From Muribaculaceae bacterium (GTDB lineage Bacteria > Bacteroidota > Bacteroidia > Bacteroidales > Muribaculaceae), in NCBI GenBank assembly GCA_029062005.1, contig JAIDQZ010000024.1:1-62270 (forward strand): DNA of 62,270 bases. The letters run 5' to 3'. Every line of letters begins with the position of its first letter. Position 1 is the first letter of the stretch. Both the position numbers and the translations under genes were made by a program. Positions 16,396 through 26,246 of this stretch are shown here, one piece after another. Below the pieces are notes generated by a model. It was given only the letters and a program-made list of their open reading frames with translations, did no database searches and was not told where the DNA came from.

Positions 16396-19300
16396 TCAGA
16401 AAGTAATATTTGCGCCGAACTCATATGTGATCGTGCTCGGGCCGTCATTCTTCATAGAGGCAGTTGCCCATTCAGGATCGAATCCTCTGTATTTTGACCA
16501 CACGAAAGGATTGGAAATATTTACATATAGACGGAGTCTCTCACATCCAATCTTCGATAGGAGCTGTCGCGAGAACTCATATCCCAACGCAATATACTGC
16601 ACCTTCCAGAATGAAGCGTCAGTAACTTGTCTTGCACCGAAATTACTGCTGTTGAAAGGAGTATCAACCGGTCCCAGACCATTTCCTGTTCCTGAGTTCA
16701 CAGCCGGCCATGTGCCATAGTGGGTCTGCGTCTGATATACAGGATTGATCAAAGAGCCATCATCCCTGATACCATCTACATTAATCAGCATGCCTGCCGG
16801 GATATAGCTATCCATCATCACTTTACCACGACCGCGATCATGCAGGTCAAACAAATCGCCACCTATGAAAGGAGAAGCTACAGTGTAGCCCTGCTTAGCA
16901 TAAATAGAGAATCCGAAATCAAGTGATCCACCCTTCTTAGGAAGTCGGTAAGTAAGATTGGAAGTAATAGAACCAGTAAATTTAGGATTGCCGTTAAAAA
17001 TGACGCGATCTTCATCGTTCCACTTACCATCACCGTTGACGTCACGGATAATCGGCTGTCCTTCTGACTGACCATAGCAATTCCAATAATAGTCACATTG
17101 CCTTACTGTCTCACCGGGAGTATAGCCTTTTTCTTTTGCTATATTATGATCTGGGACAACCATATTACGGTCACTGATTATTCCGTCCCACGCATATGCA
17201 TACACATTGTTGACGGGATAACCTACGAAGAGGGAGTTAGATGTATTTTTAATCAACTGGTCAGAAACTCCATTGATCTGCAATACTTTATTATCATTAT
17301 GAGCGATATTGAGAGATGTTGTCCAAGTCCAGTCGCGAGTATCGATATTTGTGGTAGTCACGGAGAATTCAACACCGGTATTCCTAACAGATCCGACATT
17401 GGTAGTCATATTTACGCCACCTGACTCAAGAGGAAGGGGCACTTCATAAAGCAGACCCTTCGATGTCTTATGATACCATTCCAACGATCCGACTATTCTA
17501 TTATTAAGGAATCCGTAATCCAGACCGATATTATATTCATGAGAAGTTTCCCACTTTATATCTCTATCCACAATCTTGGAGGGATAGAAGCCTTGAACAT
17601 AATCTCCGCCGAAGGGATAAACGCTAGAACTTGATACACCGACAACCGTACCGTAATCCGTGATACCTCGGTTATTACCCGTCACACCATAGCTGACACG
17701 AAGTTTCAGGTTATTAAGCCACCATTTCTGAAGGAAACTTTCCTCTGCAATATTCCAACCAAGTGCCACAGAGGGGAAACAACCCCATTTGTTGCCGGGT
17801 GCGAATCTTGACGATCCATCCCATCTTACTGTCGCTGTCACCATATAGCGGCTTTTCCATGAATAGTTCGCGCGCAATGCAATTGACTCCATCGACGACT
17901 CCGAGAATGAAGAATTGACAGTAGCCTTACCCGGCGTACCAGTACCGAGATTCCACCAAGCGGTAGACTCAAGTGGGTCGATAGCTTCCTGCTTATAATC
18001 TTCTGTATTGCTCTTTTCTGCAGAATAGAGAGCCATGGCATTAACCGAATGATCTCCGAAACTACGAACATAGCTCAATACGTTGTCCCATGTCCAGCCA
18101 TAGCTGGTCTTGTTTTCTACGTTTGCAGATCTATCGTTATTGTCAACCCAAGTCATGCCATCCGCAGAACCTGGATTTGTATATCCCACATATTTACCGT
18201 TACGATAAGAAGTATATGTCGGAGAAATCGTCGTCTTGAAAGAAAGACCCGGAATGATATTAAACTGAGCATAAATATTTCCAAGCATTCTGTAAGTCTT
18301 ACGCTTCTCTGTGGAGTTCTTCATACGGTCCAACGGATTGATGAATGAACTGAACTGATGATCGTCGGTTCCCAAGACACCCTTCATACCGGGAGTATGG
18401 ATCGTATTGCCATCCTCATCATAAGGTATCATAAATGGATTCACACGGAAGGCATATGAAATAGCATCACTGTCAGCATAAGTGTTGTTAATCTGCGCCA
18501 GATTGAAGTTGAAACCTGCACTGATCACTTTGCTGATCTTCGCATCAACACTGCCCTTAAATGAATAGGTACCCTTACTATCTCCGTTGTAAAGACCCTT
18601 TACATTTTCATATCCGAGTCCAAAATGATAATTTACAGATTCACTTGCACCTGAAACAGATACATAGTGGTTCTGTTGGTGACCGTCCTGAGTCACAAGA
18701 CTGGGCCAATCATAAGTCGCATTATTGGCAATCATCTCCTTCAATACGTATGGAGACTGCCAGTCATTGATTTCCTTCTGCAAGAGAGCCTGACCGATAC
18801 CACCGCCACCTGCCGGGAAAGAACCGTAAATCGGTTGCGGTCCATCAAACTCCTGGTTTGCATTAGCCGGGAACATGAATTTCATAAGACGGTACTGATA
18901 AAACTGTTCCCCATTCATAAACTGAGGCATGCGGGTAGCATGGCTTATACCATAATAACCGTCGTACGAGATTTTGGCCTTCGTACCTTTAGCTACATTC
19001 GAACCACTCTTTGTAGTGATCATTACAACACCGGCGGTTGCACGCGAACCATAGATAGCCGTTGACGAAGCATCCTTAAGAATATCAACACGCTCTATGT
19101 CCTGAGGATTAAGGAAAGCAATGTCACCAGTCTGCACACCATCCACTATATATAATGGTGTCACACTCGAATTAATCGATGATTTACCACGAATTTCAAT
19201 ATCGATACTGCCATTTGTACGACCGGTAGACTTTGAAATATTGACACCGGGGACTGTACCTTGAAGCGCCTCAAGAACAGATGCAGAACCTTTAGACGTA

Positions 19301-19737
19301 ATCTGACCTGCATCTACGACCGATACCGAGCCTGTCAGGTCAGACTTCTTGATCTGACCGTAGCCGACTACAACAAGCTCGTCAAGAGCCTGAGAGTCTT
19401 CGCTCATCTTCACGTCAATGCGTGAGCGACCCTTGACATCAATGACCTGCTGTGCATAGCCGATGTAAGAGTAGACGAGCTTACCCTTGGAGGGCACGTT
19501 CTTAATTGAATAATTGCCGTCAAAGTCAGTGGCAGTACCATTGGATGTTCCCTGAACCATGACTGTAACGCCGATAAGGGGTTCGCCTTGATCATCGAGT
19601 ACTGTACCGGACACGTCGATGTTCTGTGCGAACGCGGGAGTCGCCATCATGAGGGCGACTAAGGCCAGGAACGCTTTTCTCAACATAGAGAGGGGACCTG
19701 CCTTTTCACGTTTCGATGTTAGTTTAATTTTGGTCAT
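16396..19737 (-). CDS. SusC/RagA-family TonB-dependent outer-membrane transporter
   Basis: 1113 residues. The signal peptide ends ATPAFA-QN. Residues about 42-125 form a carboxypeptidase-D-like beta domain (GTVLDDQGEPLIGVTVMVQG), then the TonB box region LDELVVVGYG, the plug (KKSDLTGSVSVV, VDGVQTGDIAFLNPQDIERVD, ASSTAIYGSRATAGVV) and a 22-strand barrel ending in ITYEFGANITF. It imports oligosaccharides with the SusD-like protein encoded next. No N-terminal STN domain is present, so signalling to an anti-sigma factor is not expected. The promoter lies at 19869-19900, leaving a leader of about 125 bases. Confidence 0.96.
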   Translation of the reverse strand: MTKIKLTSKREKAGPLSMLRKAFLALVALMMATPAFAQNIDVSGTVLDDQGEPLIGVTVMVQGTSNGTATDFDGNYSIKNVPSKGKLVYSYIGYAQQVIDVKGRSRIDVKMSEDSQALDELVVVGYGQIKKSDLTGSVSVVDAGQITSKGSASVLEALQGTVPGVNISKSTGRTNGSIDIEIRGKSSINSSVTPLYIVDGVQTGDIAFLNPQDIERVDILKDASSTAIYGSRATAGVVMITTKSGSNVAKGTKAKISYDGYYGISHATRMPQFMNGEQFYQYRLMKFMFPANANQEFDGPQPIYGSFPAGGGGIGQALLQKEINDWQSPYVLKEMIANNATYDWPSLVTQDGHQQNHYVSVSGASESVNYHFGLGYENVKGLYNGDSKGTYSFKGSVDAKISKVISAGFNFNLAQINNTYADSDAISYAFRVNPFMIPYDEDGNTIHTPGMKGVLGTDDHQFSSFINPLDRMKNSTEKRKTYRMLGNIYAQFNIIPGLSFKTTISPTYTSYRNGKYVGYTNPGSADGMTWVDNNDRSANVENKTSYGWTWDNVLSYVRSFGDHSVNAMALYSAEKSNTEDYKQEAIDPLESTAWWNLGTGTPGKATVNSSFSESSMESIALRANYSWKSRYMVTATVRWDGSSRFAPGNKWGCFPSVALGWNIAEESFLQKWWLNNLKLRVSYGVTGNNRGITDYGTVVGVSSSSVYPFGGDYVQGFYPSKIVDRDIKWETSHEYNIGLDYGFLNNRIVGSLEWYHKTSKGLLYEVPLPLESGGVNMTTNVGSVRNTGVEFSVTTTNIDTRDWTWTTSLNIAHNDNKVLQINGVSDQLIKNTSNSLFVGYPVNNVYAYAWDGIISDRNMVVPDHNIAKEKGYTPGETVRQCDYYWNCYGQSEGQPIIRDVNGDGKWNDEDRVIFNGNPKFTGSITSNLTYRLPKKGGSLDFGFSIYAKQGYTVASPFIGGDLFDLHDRGRGKVMMDSYIPAGMLINVDGIRDDGSLINPVYQTQTHYGTWPAVNSGTGNGLGPVDTPFNSSNFGARQVTDASFWKVQYIALGYEFSRQLLSKIGCERLRLYVNISNPFVWSKYRGFDPEWATASMKNDGPSTITYEFGANITF

Positions 19738-19868
19738 AATACACGTTATGATGATTGTTTATCATTGTCTTATCCATCAAACGGTTACACACCGCGTCAA
19801 GATTGATTTCAGTCAATTTTCCTTTAGGTTTGTTATATAATTTTTTGTATTACGATAGGTTTAGCACA

Positions 19869-19900
19869 CAAAATTAGGGAACTTTCTTAATATTTCCAAA
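19869..19900 (-). promoter_or_regulatory. Promoter of the SusCD operon
   Basis: Minus-strand TTTG (19897-19900), 20-base spacer, TAATTTTG (19869-19876). Confidence 0.75.
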
Positions 19901-20381
19901 TAAAATTTGATTTTTTTCGATTTTTTTAACCAAAGACCTGTAACTAATTGAGAATTGAGAATTGAGAATTTTAAATTTATCATTCATAATTCATAATTAA
20001 GCATCTTGACAGGGACGCACGGCTCGTGGATCCCTTTTGGCATTAGCATTATACACAGCATTTACATGCTTCGGATGGCGGACGCACGCGCCGAGAGTCC
20101 CTACCTCACGCTAAGACGCAAAGTTTTTTGATTGGGTTGCTTCAATGTCCCGATAAGGACGCGGAGATGTCGGACTGCTTCGCTTCGCCCGGAGATCGCA
20201 AAGAGATGCGCGATACCGCGCTTCGGGATAGTTCCGTTCCGGTAGGGACACAGAGGCGGGGCAAAGCGACCTATTTTGTTATAAGATGTTAAAATAATCA
20301 CTACGAATATGTAAAATACAATTATTTTTATTAACTTTACTGATTGAAGTTACATTAAACGACTTCATTGACAATCAAATT
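19901..20381. other. Repeat-rich divergent spacer
   Basis: No gene. It holds tandem AATTGAG units (about 19949-19967), ATTCATAATTCATAATTAA (about 19980-19998), a decayed family A paired palindrome (20008-20105), then a GC-rich degenerate stretch with CTAAGACGCAAAG, GGACGCGGAGATG and GGAGATCGCAAAGAG, which look like eroded copies of one motif. A weak -7 (TAACTTTA, near 20333) precedes the CHASE2 gene. Confidence 0.6.
20008..20105. repeat. Paired-palindrome repeat, family A copy 4 (decayed)
   Basis: Left unit 20008-20033 (CAGGGACGCACGGCTCGTGG) and right unit 20078-20105 have mismatches that weaken both palindromes, while the spacer (GCATTATACACAGCATTTAC, ATGCTTCGGATGG) fits the family consensus. 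Confidence 0.85.
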
Positions 20382-21548
20382 ATGAAAAGTCTTCAGGTAA
20401 TCATGTCGTCAATGCCGCTGCCGCTGAAATCGGTGGTGATCACCGTCATGACCCTGCTGTGCTCTCACGTCGTGGTCTACGACCTGATGTCAGTCTCGTT
20501 CTTCTCCCCTATGGAGAAAGCCTCCGATTTCCAGTTCAGTGACTTCTACACCATTGTAGCCGACGACAGGGCGGTCGCAAGCCTTGACGAAGACGTTGTG
20601 ATAGTGCCTGTCGACGGCTACACACGCAAAGGAATGGCTCAGGTGCTCAACGACATAAACTTCTGCAATCCCGCCGCCGTAGGACTTGATATAGCATTCG
20701 CTCCTCCTTCCAATCCCGACAACGATCCTCTTGCCGAGGCACTTGCGGAATGCGAAAACCTCGTGATGCCTGTGCGCGTGACTGCAAGCGATGACGGGCT
20801 GCATGCCTCCCACGTATCCTACTACGATTCCATCGTGAAACCCAAAGGCGGCTTTGCTGCGGTCAACATACAGGGTGACATGGAGAAGCGTTCGACCGTA
20901 AGGCAGTTCACAGGATATTTCACCACCGAAGAGGGGGTCGTCCCATCATTCGCATCCGCACTGATAGAAGTGGCGCGTCCCGACCTTGCATCCGGACTCA
21001 ACAAGGAAGCCGACCACGAGGAGAATATACGCTTTGCCTCCAAGAGATTCGACATCGTCGACCCGGAAGAGATCATCGGCAATCCCGACCTTATTGAAGG
21101 AAAGATAGTGATGGTAGGAAAGTTGAACAATATAGGCGACATGCACGTCACGCCCCTCGACAACTTCACACCGGGACTTCTCATACACGCCCACACGGCA
21201 GCGACCATGCTGTCGGGCAAATACATAAGGGAACTGACCCCGTTCGAGTCTTATGCGATAGCAGCTATCACATGCTTCCTGCTGGTATGGCTGAATCTGC
21301 GTCTCTGGGACAGTCCGATGGGACCTCTCGCAGTAAGGATAGTTCAGGCAGCCATGCTATATGCAATGATCATGGGGGGCACAATGGCTTACGTATACTA
21401 TGACATCGACATGAACTTTGCATTCGCGATCCTGACCACATCCTTAGGAGTAGCTGCTTGCGACATATATATAGGGACCTTCCAGAAAAACGGACTCTGC
21501 GACCGGATAGGAATACTATTCAGAAAATCAAACCATGACAGAATATGA
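20382..21548 (+). CDS. CHASE2-domain membrane sensor without output domain
   Basis: 388 residues. One N-terminal transmembrane segment (about 15-35), an extracytoplasmic CHASE2 domain (about 40-270: VVIVPVDGYTRKGMAQVL, NPAAVGLDIAFA, GGFAAVN, EGKIVMVGKLN, HAHTAATML) and three more transmembrane segments (about 283-370). CHASE2 proteins normally end in a cyclase, kinase or GGDEF domain; here the cytosolic tail is only about 20 residues, so signal output must go through a partner. The next gene overlaps its stop (ATGA at 21545), making that secreted protein the likely partner. Confidence 0.88.
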   Translation: MKSLQVIMSSMPLPLKSVVITVMTLLCSHVVVYDLMSVSFFSPMEKASDFQFSDFYTIVADDRAVASLDEDVVIVPVDGYTRKGMAQVLNDINFCNPAAVGLDIAFAPPSNPDNDPLAEALAECENLVMPVRVTASDDGLHASHVSYYDSIVKPKGGFAAVNIQGDMEKRSTVRQFTGYFTTEEGVVPSFASALIEVARPDLASGLNKEADHEENIRFASKRFDIVDPEEIIGNPDLIEGKIVMVGKLNNIGDMHVTPLDNFTPGLLIHAHTAATMLSGKYIRELTPFESYAIAAITCFLLVWLNLRLWDSPMGPLAVRIVQAAMLYAMIMGGTMAYVYYDIDMNFAFAILTTSLGVAACDIYIGTFQKNGLCDRIGILFRKSNHDRI

Positions 21549-22402
21549 AGAAACCGACAATTAAACTGATTCCGGCATTGACAGCGGCGCTCGTTTTCCT
21601 CGCCGCGGTATGTGATGCATCGGCTGCCCTTAAAATATATAAGGTGAAGGGTGATGTCACTATAAAGAACAAGGCTAAAAAGACTGTCAAGGCTCAGCGA
21701 AGGGCTGACGTGCAGCCTTCCGACATTCTGAATGTTCCTGCCGGAGGAGGTGTCGACATCCTCAATTCCGAAACGCACAGGATCTACTCATCCCTCTCTG
21801 CCGGAAGCATGTCGGTGAAGACACTTATCGAAAAAGCGGAGGCGCACGCCGCCGACATCACACGCAATATCAACCGTAAAGTGGTGGCAGCAGTGGCGGA
21901 AAACGGAGCGCAGAAGCGCACCGGCTACGATGTGATAGGAATGGCGATACATGAGACGGACGCCATAGCATATCCCCATGTCTCCCTGCCTGAAGGCACA
22001 AGCTATCTCTCATATCTGCTTGCAAATGCCGCCGACCCCGACTCCGACCACCAGAGCTACGTATCACTCAGCATGCAGCCCGTGGATGACGGAGAAGACA
22101 ACGAGGACGGAGCATTCAACTTCGCGGTGCATAACTCGATGCGGCAGCCCCTTTATTTCAACATAATGGAGCAACGGGAAGGAGACGACATAATCCTTTA
22201 TTTCCCGCAGAATCCCATCGCCGCACCGAAATCGGAGACAGTCGCCTCGGAATACACTTATCTTCCGGATAATAACAAACGCGGTTATATCGTTATAGCT
22301 TCAGACGTAGACTTTACCGCTGACGATGTGAAGCGTCTGCTTGAGGCAGGCTACGAGCCGGATGACGACTACTATCTGTCGGTGCTTACAGTAAACCAAT
22401 AA
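21545..22402 (+). CDS. Secreted FecR-like protein coupled to CHASE2 gene
   Basis: 285 residues with a signal peptide (cleavage near CDASA-AL). The first mature segment, ALKIYKVKGDVTIKNKAKK, DVQPSDILNVPAGGGVDILN, looks like a FecR-type beta sandwich. The rest (about 110-285) is acidic and unrecognised (YGEQR-type sheet strands, DDGEDNEDGAFNF, ending YYLSVLTVNQ). The start codon overlaps the CHASE2 stop in ATGA, so production is coupled. I infer that the pair forms a periplasmic sensing complex. Reading as FecR-like is from pattern only. Confidence 0.75.
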   Translation: MKKPTIKLIPALTAALVFLAAVCDASAALKIYKVKGDVTIKNKAKKTVKAQRRADVQPSDILNVPAGGGVDILNSETHRIYSSLSAGSMSVKTLIEKAEAHAADITRNINRKVVAAVAENGAQKRTGYDVIGMAIHETDAIAYPHVSLPEGTSYLSYLLANAADPDSDHQSYVSLSMQPVDDGEDNEDGAFNFAVHNSMRQPLYFNIMEQREGDDIILYFPQNPIAAPKSETVASEYTYLPDNNKRGYIVIASDVDFTADDVKRLLEAGYEPDDDYYLSVLTVNQ

Positions 22403-22426
22403 ATTAAACCTAAATAATTACACATC

Positions 22427-24226
22427 ATGAAGAAATCTTTACTATTGGCAGGCGCGCTCGCGCTCTGCACCCCGATCTTCGCCGACGAAGCGGCTCCGGC
22501 ATTCCCCGGCGCTGAGGGTCACGGACGCTTCGTGACCGGAGGACGCGGCGGCAAGATCATACATGTCACCAATCTCAACGACAGCGGCGAGGGATCGCTA
22601 CGCTGGGCAATCTCCCAGTCGGGACCCAAGACCATTGTCTTCGACGTGAGCGGCTACATCGACCTCAAGAGCCAGCTCAACATGACCTCCAACACCACAA
22701 TCGCAGGACAGACCGCTCCCGAGGGAGGCATCACGCTGCGGTATTATACCCTCTACTTCGGGTCGTGCGACAACGTGATAGTTCGCTTCATACGTTGCCG
22801 ACGCTCACAGGTAAAGGACGTAAATGACGGAGCCGATGCAACCTGGGGACGCAACCATAAGAACATAATCATCGACCATTGCTCATTCTCATGGAGCATC
22901 GATGAAGTAGCGTCTTTCTACGACAACTGCAAGTTCACTATGCAGTGGTGCACGCTCGGAGAGGGCCTTGCCAATCCCGGACACTCTAAAGGCGCTCACA
23001 GCTACGGAGGAATATGGGGCGGAAAGGAAGCTTCTTTCCACCACAACTACCTTACCCATGTACAGAACCGCATGCCGCGATTCAACGGGGCACGCTACGA
23101 ATGGACCGGATACGACAAGACCCGATTTGAAAACACATTGGATGCTGAACGTGTGGATTTCCGCAACAACGTCATGTATAACTGGGGCACCGGCAGCGCC
23201 TGCTACGGCGGTCCCGGCGGTGGATATATCAACATGGTGAACAATTACTATCAGGCGGGACCCGGCACCAAGAACAAGACTACAGTCACACAAGTCTCGG
23301 TAGCAAACTCAGGAAACGCAGACAAACATCCCAATATCTACGGACTTTGCTCACGCTATTATATCGACGGCAACTATATGGCAGCAGCCTCGAAGCCGGA
23401 AAACTACGACTGGAGCGGAGTGAAATACGACAGTGGCCTTGTCAGCAAGGACGGAGTGAGGTATATGCCGGATCCGGACCATAAATTCGGGTCAAATGCA
23501 GATTACGTAAAAATCAATGATACCGACCACCTGAGCGTAAAGCTCAACGAGCCTATCGATGCCGGTATTGTCACCACCCAGTCAGCAAAAACCGCATATG
23601 AGAAAGTGCTCGAATATTGCGGAGCGTCACTCTACCGCGATGCCGTAGATGCACGTTATATGGAAGAGGCACGCACCGGCACAGTGACCTATCACGGCAA
23701 GGAAGCATATGTAGATAAAAACGGAAAGACCTACCCTATCTCAAATACTGAAGGCATACTCGACTTCATCAACGACCCTGCCGGAACCGAGAACCCAAAC
23801 ACCGCAAGCTTCCCGGAACTCACGAGCAAAAGCCGTCCCGCAGGTTTCGACACCGACCAGGACGGCATGCCGGATGCATGGGAGATTTCAAACGGTCTCG
23901 ATCCTAATTCTCCGGATGACGCAAACACATATACTGTAGACAGCAAGGGATTTTACACCAACTTGGAAGTCTACCTCAACCAGCTTGTGGAAGACATCAT
24001 GAAGGCAGGCAACGCCGATGCCTTAACCGCAGTGGATGAATACTATCCCGAGTGCGTGAGAATGAGCGGAGTGGAAACAGTCGAGGCTTCCAAAGGTAAT
24101 GTCGTGGCTGTGGAATACTACGACCTCAACGGCGTGCGCCTTGCCGAACCCGCCAAGGGCATAAGCATCCGCCGCATAGTGTTTGCCAACGGAACTTCTG
24201 AAACCGACAAAGTAATCAAGAAATGA
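22427..24226 (+). CDS. PL1-like pectate lyase 1
   Basis: 599 residues, signal peptide (PIFA-DE). The right-handed beta helix begins AFPGAEGHGRFVTGGRGGK, VTNLNDSGEGSLRWA, the standard start of Bacteroidetes PL1-type lyases, and includes IIIDHCSFSWSIDE, GHSKGAHSYGGIWGG, and NRMPRFNG with a candidate catalytic Arg. It would cleave polygalacturonate by beta-elimination outside the inner membrane. At about 480-495 a calcium-binding loop DTDQDGMPDAWE (thrombospondin-3 or dockerin-like) precedes a C-terminal tail YYDLNGVRLAEPAKGISIRR. Promoter not seen; the gene starts 24 bases after the FecR-like gene and overlaps the next lyase by 4 bases. Confidence 0.9.
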   Translation: MKKSLLLAGALALCTPIFADEAAPAFPGAEGHGRFVTGGRGGKIIHVTNLNDSGEGSLRWAISQSGPKTIVFDVSGYIDLKSQLNMTSNTTIAGQTAPEGGITLRYYTLYFGSCDNVIVRFIRCRRSQVKDVNDGADATWGRNHKNIIIDHCSFSWSIDEVASFYDNCKFTMQWCTLGEGLANPGHSKGAHSYGGIWGGKEASFHHNYLTHVQNRMPRFNGARYEWTGYDKTRFENTLDAERVDFRNNVMYNWGTGSACYGGPGGGYINMVNNYYQAGPGTKNKTTVTQVSVANSGNADKHPNIYGLCSRYYIDGNYMAAASKPENYDWSGVKYDSGLVSKDGVRYMPDPDHKFGSNADYVKINDTDHLSVKLNEPIDAGIVTTQSAKTAYEKVLEYCGASLYRDAVDARYMEEARTGTVTYHGKEAYVDKNGKTYPISNTEGILDFINDPAGTENPNTASFPELTSKSRPAGFDTDQDGMPDAWEISNGLDPNSPDDANTYTVDSKGFYTNLEVYLNQLVEDIMKAGNADALTAVDEYYPECVRMSGVETVEASKGNVVAVEYYDLNGVRLAEPAKGISIRRIVFANGTSETDKVIKK

Positions 24227-26061
24227 GAATAACAAAATTCCTGACGGCTGTGGCGATGGCGGCAGCCGTCATCCTGCCGGCATCCGCACAGACAGATGCC
24301 GTGCTCCCCTCCTTCCCGGGTGCCGAAGGCTTCGGTGCGATCACAACCGGAGGACGCGGAGGCAAGGTGTATCATGTCACCAACCTCGATGACAGCGGGG
24401 AAGGATCATTCCGCTGGGCATGCTCGCAAAGCGGGACCAGAACCATTGTGTTCGATGTCAGCGGTACAATACACCTCAAATCCGAGCTCAGGATCAGAAA
24501 CGGCAACGTGACAATAGCGGGACAGACCGCTCCCGGCGACGGCATATGCGTAGCCGACTACCCCTTCGTGATCAGCGCGCCAAACATCATAATCCGCTTC
24601 ATGCGCTTCCGACTCGGAAACGAAGCCCTGAAAACCAACAGCACCGCGCATGAGGGCGACGGACTCGGAGGCATGGACGGATCAAAGATAATGGTCGACC
24701 ACTGCTCCGTAAGCTGGAGTATCGACGAATGCCTTTCTGTATACGGATCCAGGAACATTACCGTGCAATGGTGTATGGCGACCCAGAGCCTCGTCAACTC
24801 CGGACACAGCAAGGGAGCACACGGCTACGGAGGCAACTGGGGGGGCGCCGGAGCTTCATACCACCACAATCTCATAGCGCACCACGGATCGCGCACTCCA
24901 CGTCTCGGCCCGCGTCCGAGCACCCAGCTTGACGAGCGCATGGACCTACGCAACAACGTGATCTACAACTACGCAGGCGAAGGATGCTACGGAGGAGAAG
25001 CGATGACGGTGAATCTGGTCAACAACTATTACAAGCCGGGGCCGGCAACCGCCTCACTCAGCGCAGCGAAGCAGAAACGCATGGCAAAACCGGGTATCCG
25101 CACGTTTGACTACTGCATAAAGGCAGACAACCTCAAGACCACTGCCAAGAACTACAATAAAGTGAAAGGCACCAACCTTACCACCTGCAAGCTCACAGTA
25201 GACAAGGCAGACAAGGGATATCTGACATTCGACGGCGATGACAACAAGTATGAAATCGACATCGAAAAACTCTGCATTACGGTAGACGGACAGCAAGTGA
25301 AAGTCTCCACCAACGACTGGGGAAAGACACTTCACAAGTGGGGCAGCTACTTTATGGAGGGCAATGTAAACTCCAAATATGCCGATGTCTCTGCCGACAA
25401 CTGGAAGATCGGTCTATTCAGCCAGATAGACAAGGATGCAAAGGTGGACTACCACAATGCGAAAGAAGAGGAACTGCATGCTTTCGTGCCTATGGAATTT
25501 GCAGCAGTCACCACCCATTCTGCCGACGATGCCTACGACCGCGTGCTTAAATATGCAGGCGCCTCGCTTAGCCGCGATGAATATGACCAGATGATGGTGT
25601 CAGACACACGCGAAGGAACAGCAAGCTGCGTCGTGAGCGGCATCGGCAAGGGCTTCATCAACAGCCAGGACGAAGTGAAATATGCCGATGGCTCCACCGG
25701 ATTCCCGAAGCTCAAATCTCTTGAAGCACCGGCAGACACCGACGGCGACGGCATGCCTGACGAATGGGAAACCGCCAACGGACTGAATCCTAACGATCCG
25801 GAAGATGGTCCGGCTACCGCAGAAAACGGATACACCAACCTCGAAAACTACCTAAACGGGCTTGTAGCCCACATCGTGGAAGGTGGAAATGAAGGTGGTG
25901 TCCTCCTCGCCGGCAAGCAGGAATACGGCTCGGGCGTTGAGGAAATCTCAACCGGCACTGCAGCTGACGGACGCACATTCAATCTACAAGGTGTGGAAGT
26001 CGACGAAAATGCCAAGGGCATAGTGATCCGAAACGGAAAGAAGATAATGGTCAACAATTGA
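24223..26061 (+). CDS. PL1-like pectate lyase 2
   Basis: 612 residues, signal peptide (PASA-QT), paralogous to the preceding lyase: SFPGAEGFGAITTGGRGGK, VTNLDDSGEGSFRWA, IMVDHCSVSWSIDE, GHSKGAHGYGGNWGG and SRTPRLGPRP. It has an insertion of about 75 residues (about 290-365, DNLKTTAKNYNKVKGTNL onward) absent from lyase 1. The calcium loop DTDGDGMPDEWE and a C-terminal tail FNLQGVEVDENAKGIVIRNG are present. ATGA overlap couples it to lyase 1, so the two are made together. Different inserts suggest different pectin fine specificity. Confidence 0.9.
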   Translation: MRITKFLTAVAMAAAVILPASAQTDAVLPSFPGAEGFGAITTGGRGGKVYHVTNLDDSGEGSFRWACSQSGTRTIVFDVSGTIHLKSELRIRNGNVTIAGQTAPGDGICVADYPFVISAPNIIIRFMRFRLGNEALKTNSTAHEGDGLGGMDGSKIMVDHCSVSWSIDECLSVYGSRNITVQWCMATQSLVNSGHSKGAHGYGGNWGGAGASYHHNLIAHHGSRTPRLGPRPSTQLDERMDLRNNVIYNYAGEGCYGGEAMTVNLVNNYYKPGPATASLSAAKQKRMAKPGIRTFDYCIKADNLKTTAKNYNKVKGTNLTTCKLTVDKADKGYLTFDGDDNKYEIDIEKLCITVDGQQVKVSTNDWGKTLHKWGSYFMEGNVNSKYADVSADNWKIGLFSQIDKDAKVDYHNAKEEELHAFVPMEFAAVTTHSADDAYDRVLKYAGASLSRDEYDQMMVSDTREGTASCVVSGIGKGFINSQDEVKYADGSTGFPKLKSLEAPADTDGDGMPDEWETANGLNPNDPEDGPATAENGYTNLENYLNGLVAHIVEGGNEGGVLLAGKQEYGSGVEEISTGTAADGRTFNLQGVEVDENAKGIVIRNGKKIMVNN

Positions 26062-26133
26062 TTTACCAGTACTGATCAAAAGACTACCAAATTTTCGGAT
26101 TCAAAACATCTGATTTAAATTTATTGTTAATAA

Positions 26134-26162
26134 AGAGGCGACCCATAATGAGGGGCGCCTCT
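26134..26162 (+). terminator. Hairpin after the pectate lyase pair
   Basis: AGAGGCG (26134-26140) pairs with CGCCTCT (26156-26162). The U-run is short (TTGCT), so strength is uncertain. Confidence 0.65.
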
Positions 26163-26246
26163 TGCTACACAAATGGACACCAAGGGTCGCAAGGATACTT
26201 ACGTCCCTAACCTCATAACTCATCAAACCTCTTATACCTCAGATAT

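Noticed and set aside
20101..20301. 66-codon minus-strand frame in the SusC upstream spacer
   Set aside because: It runs through degenerate repeat DNA and has no protein-like pattern.
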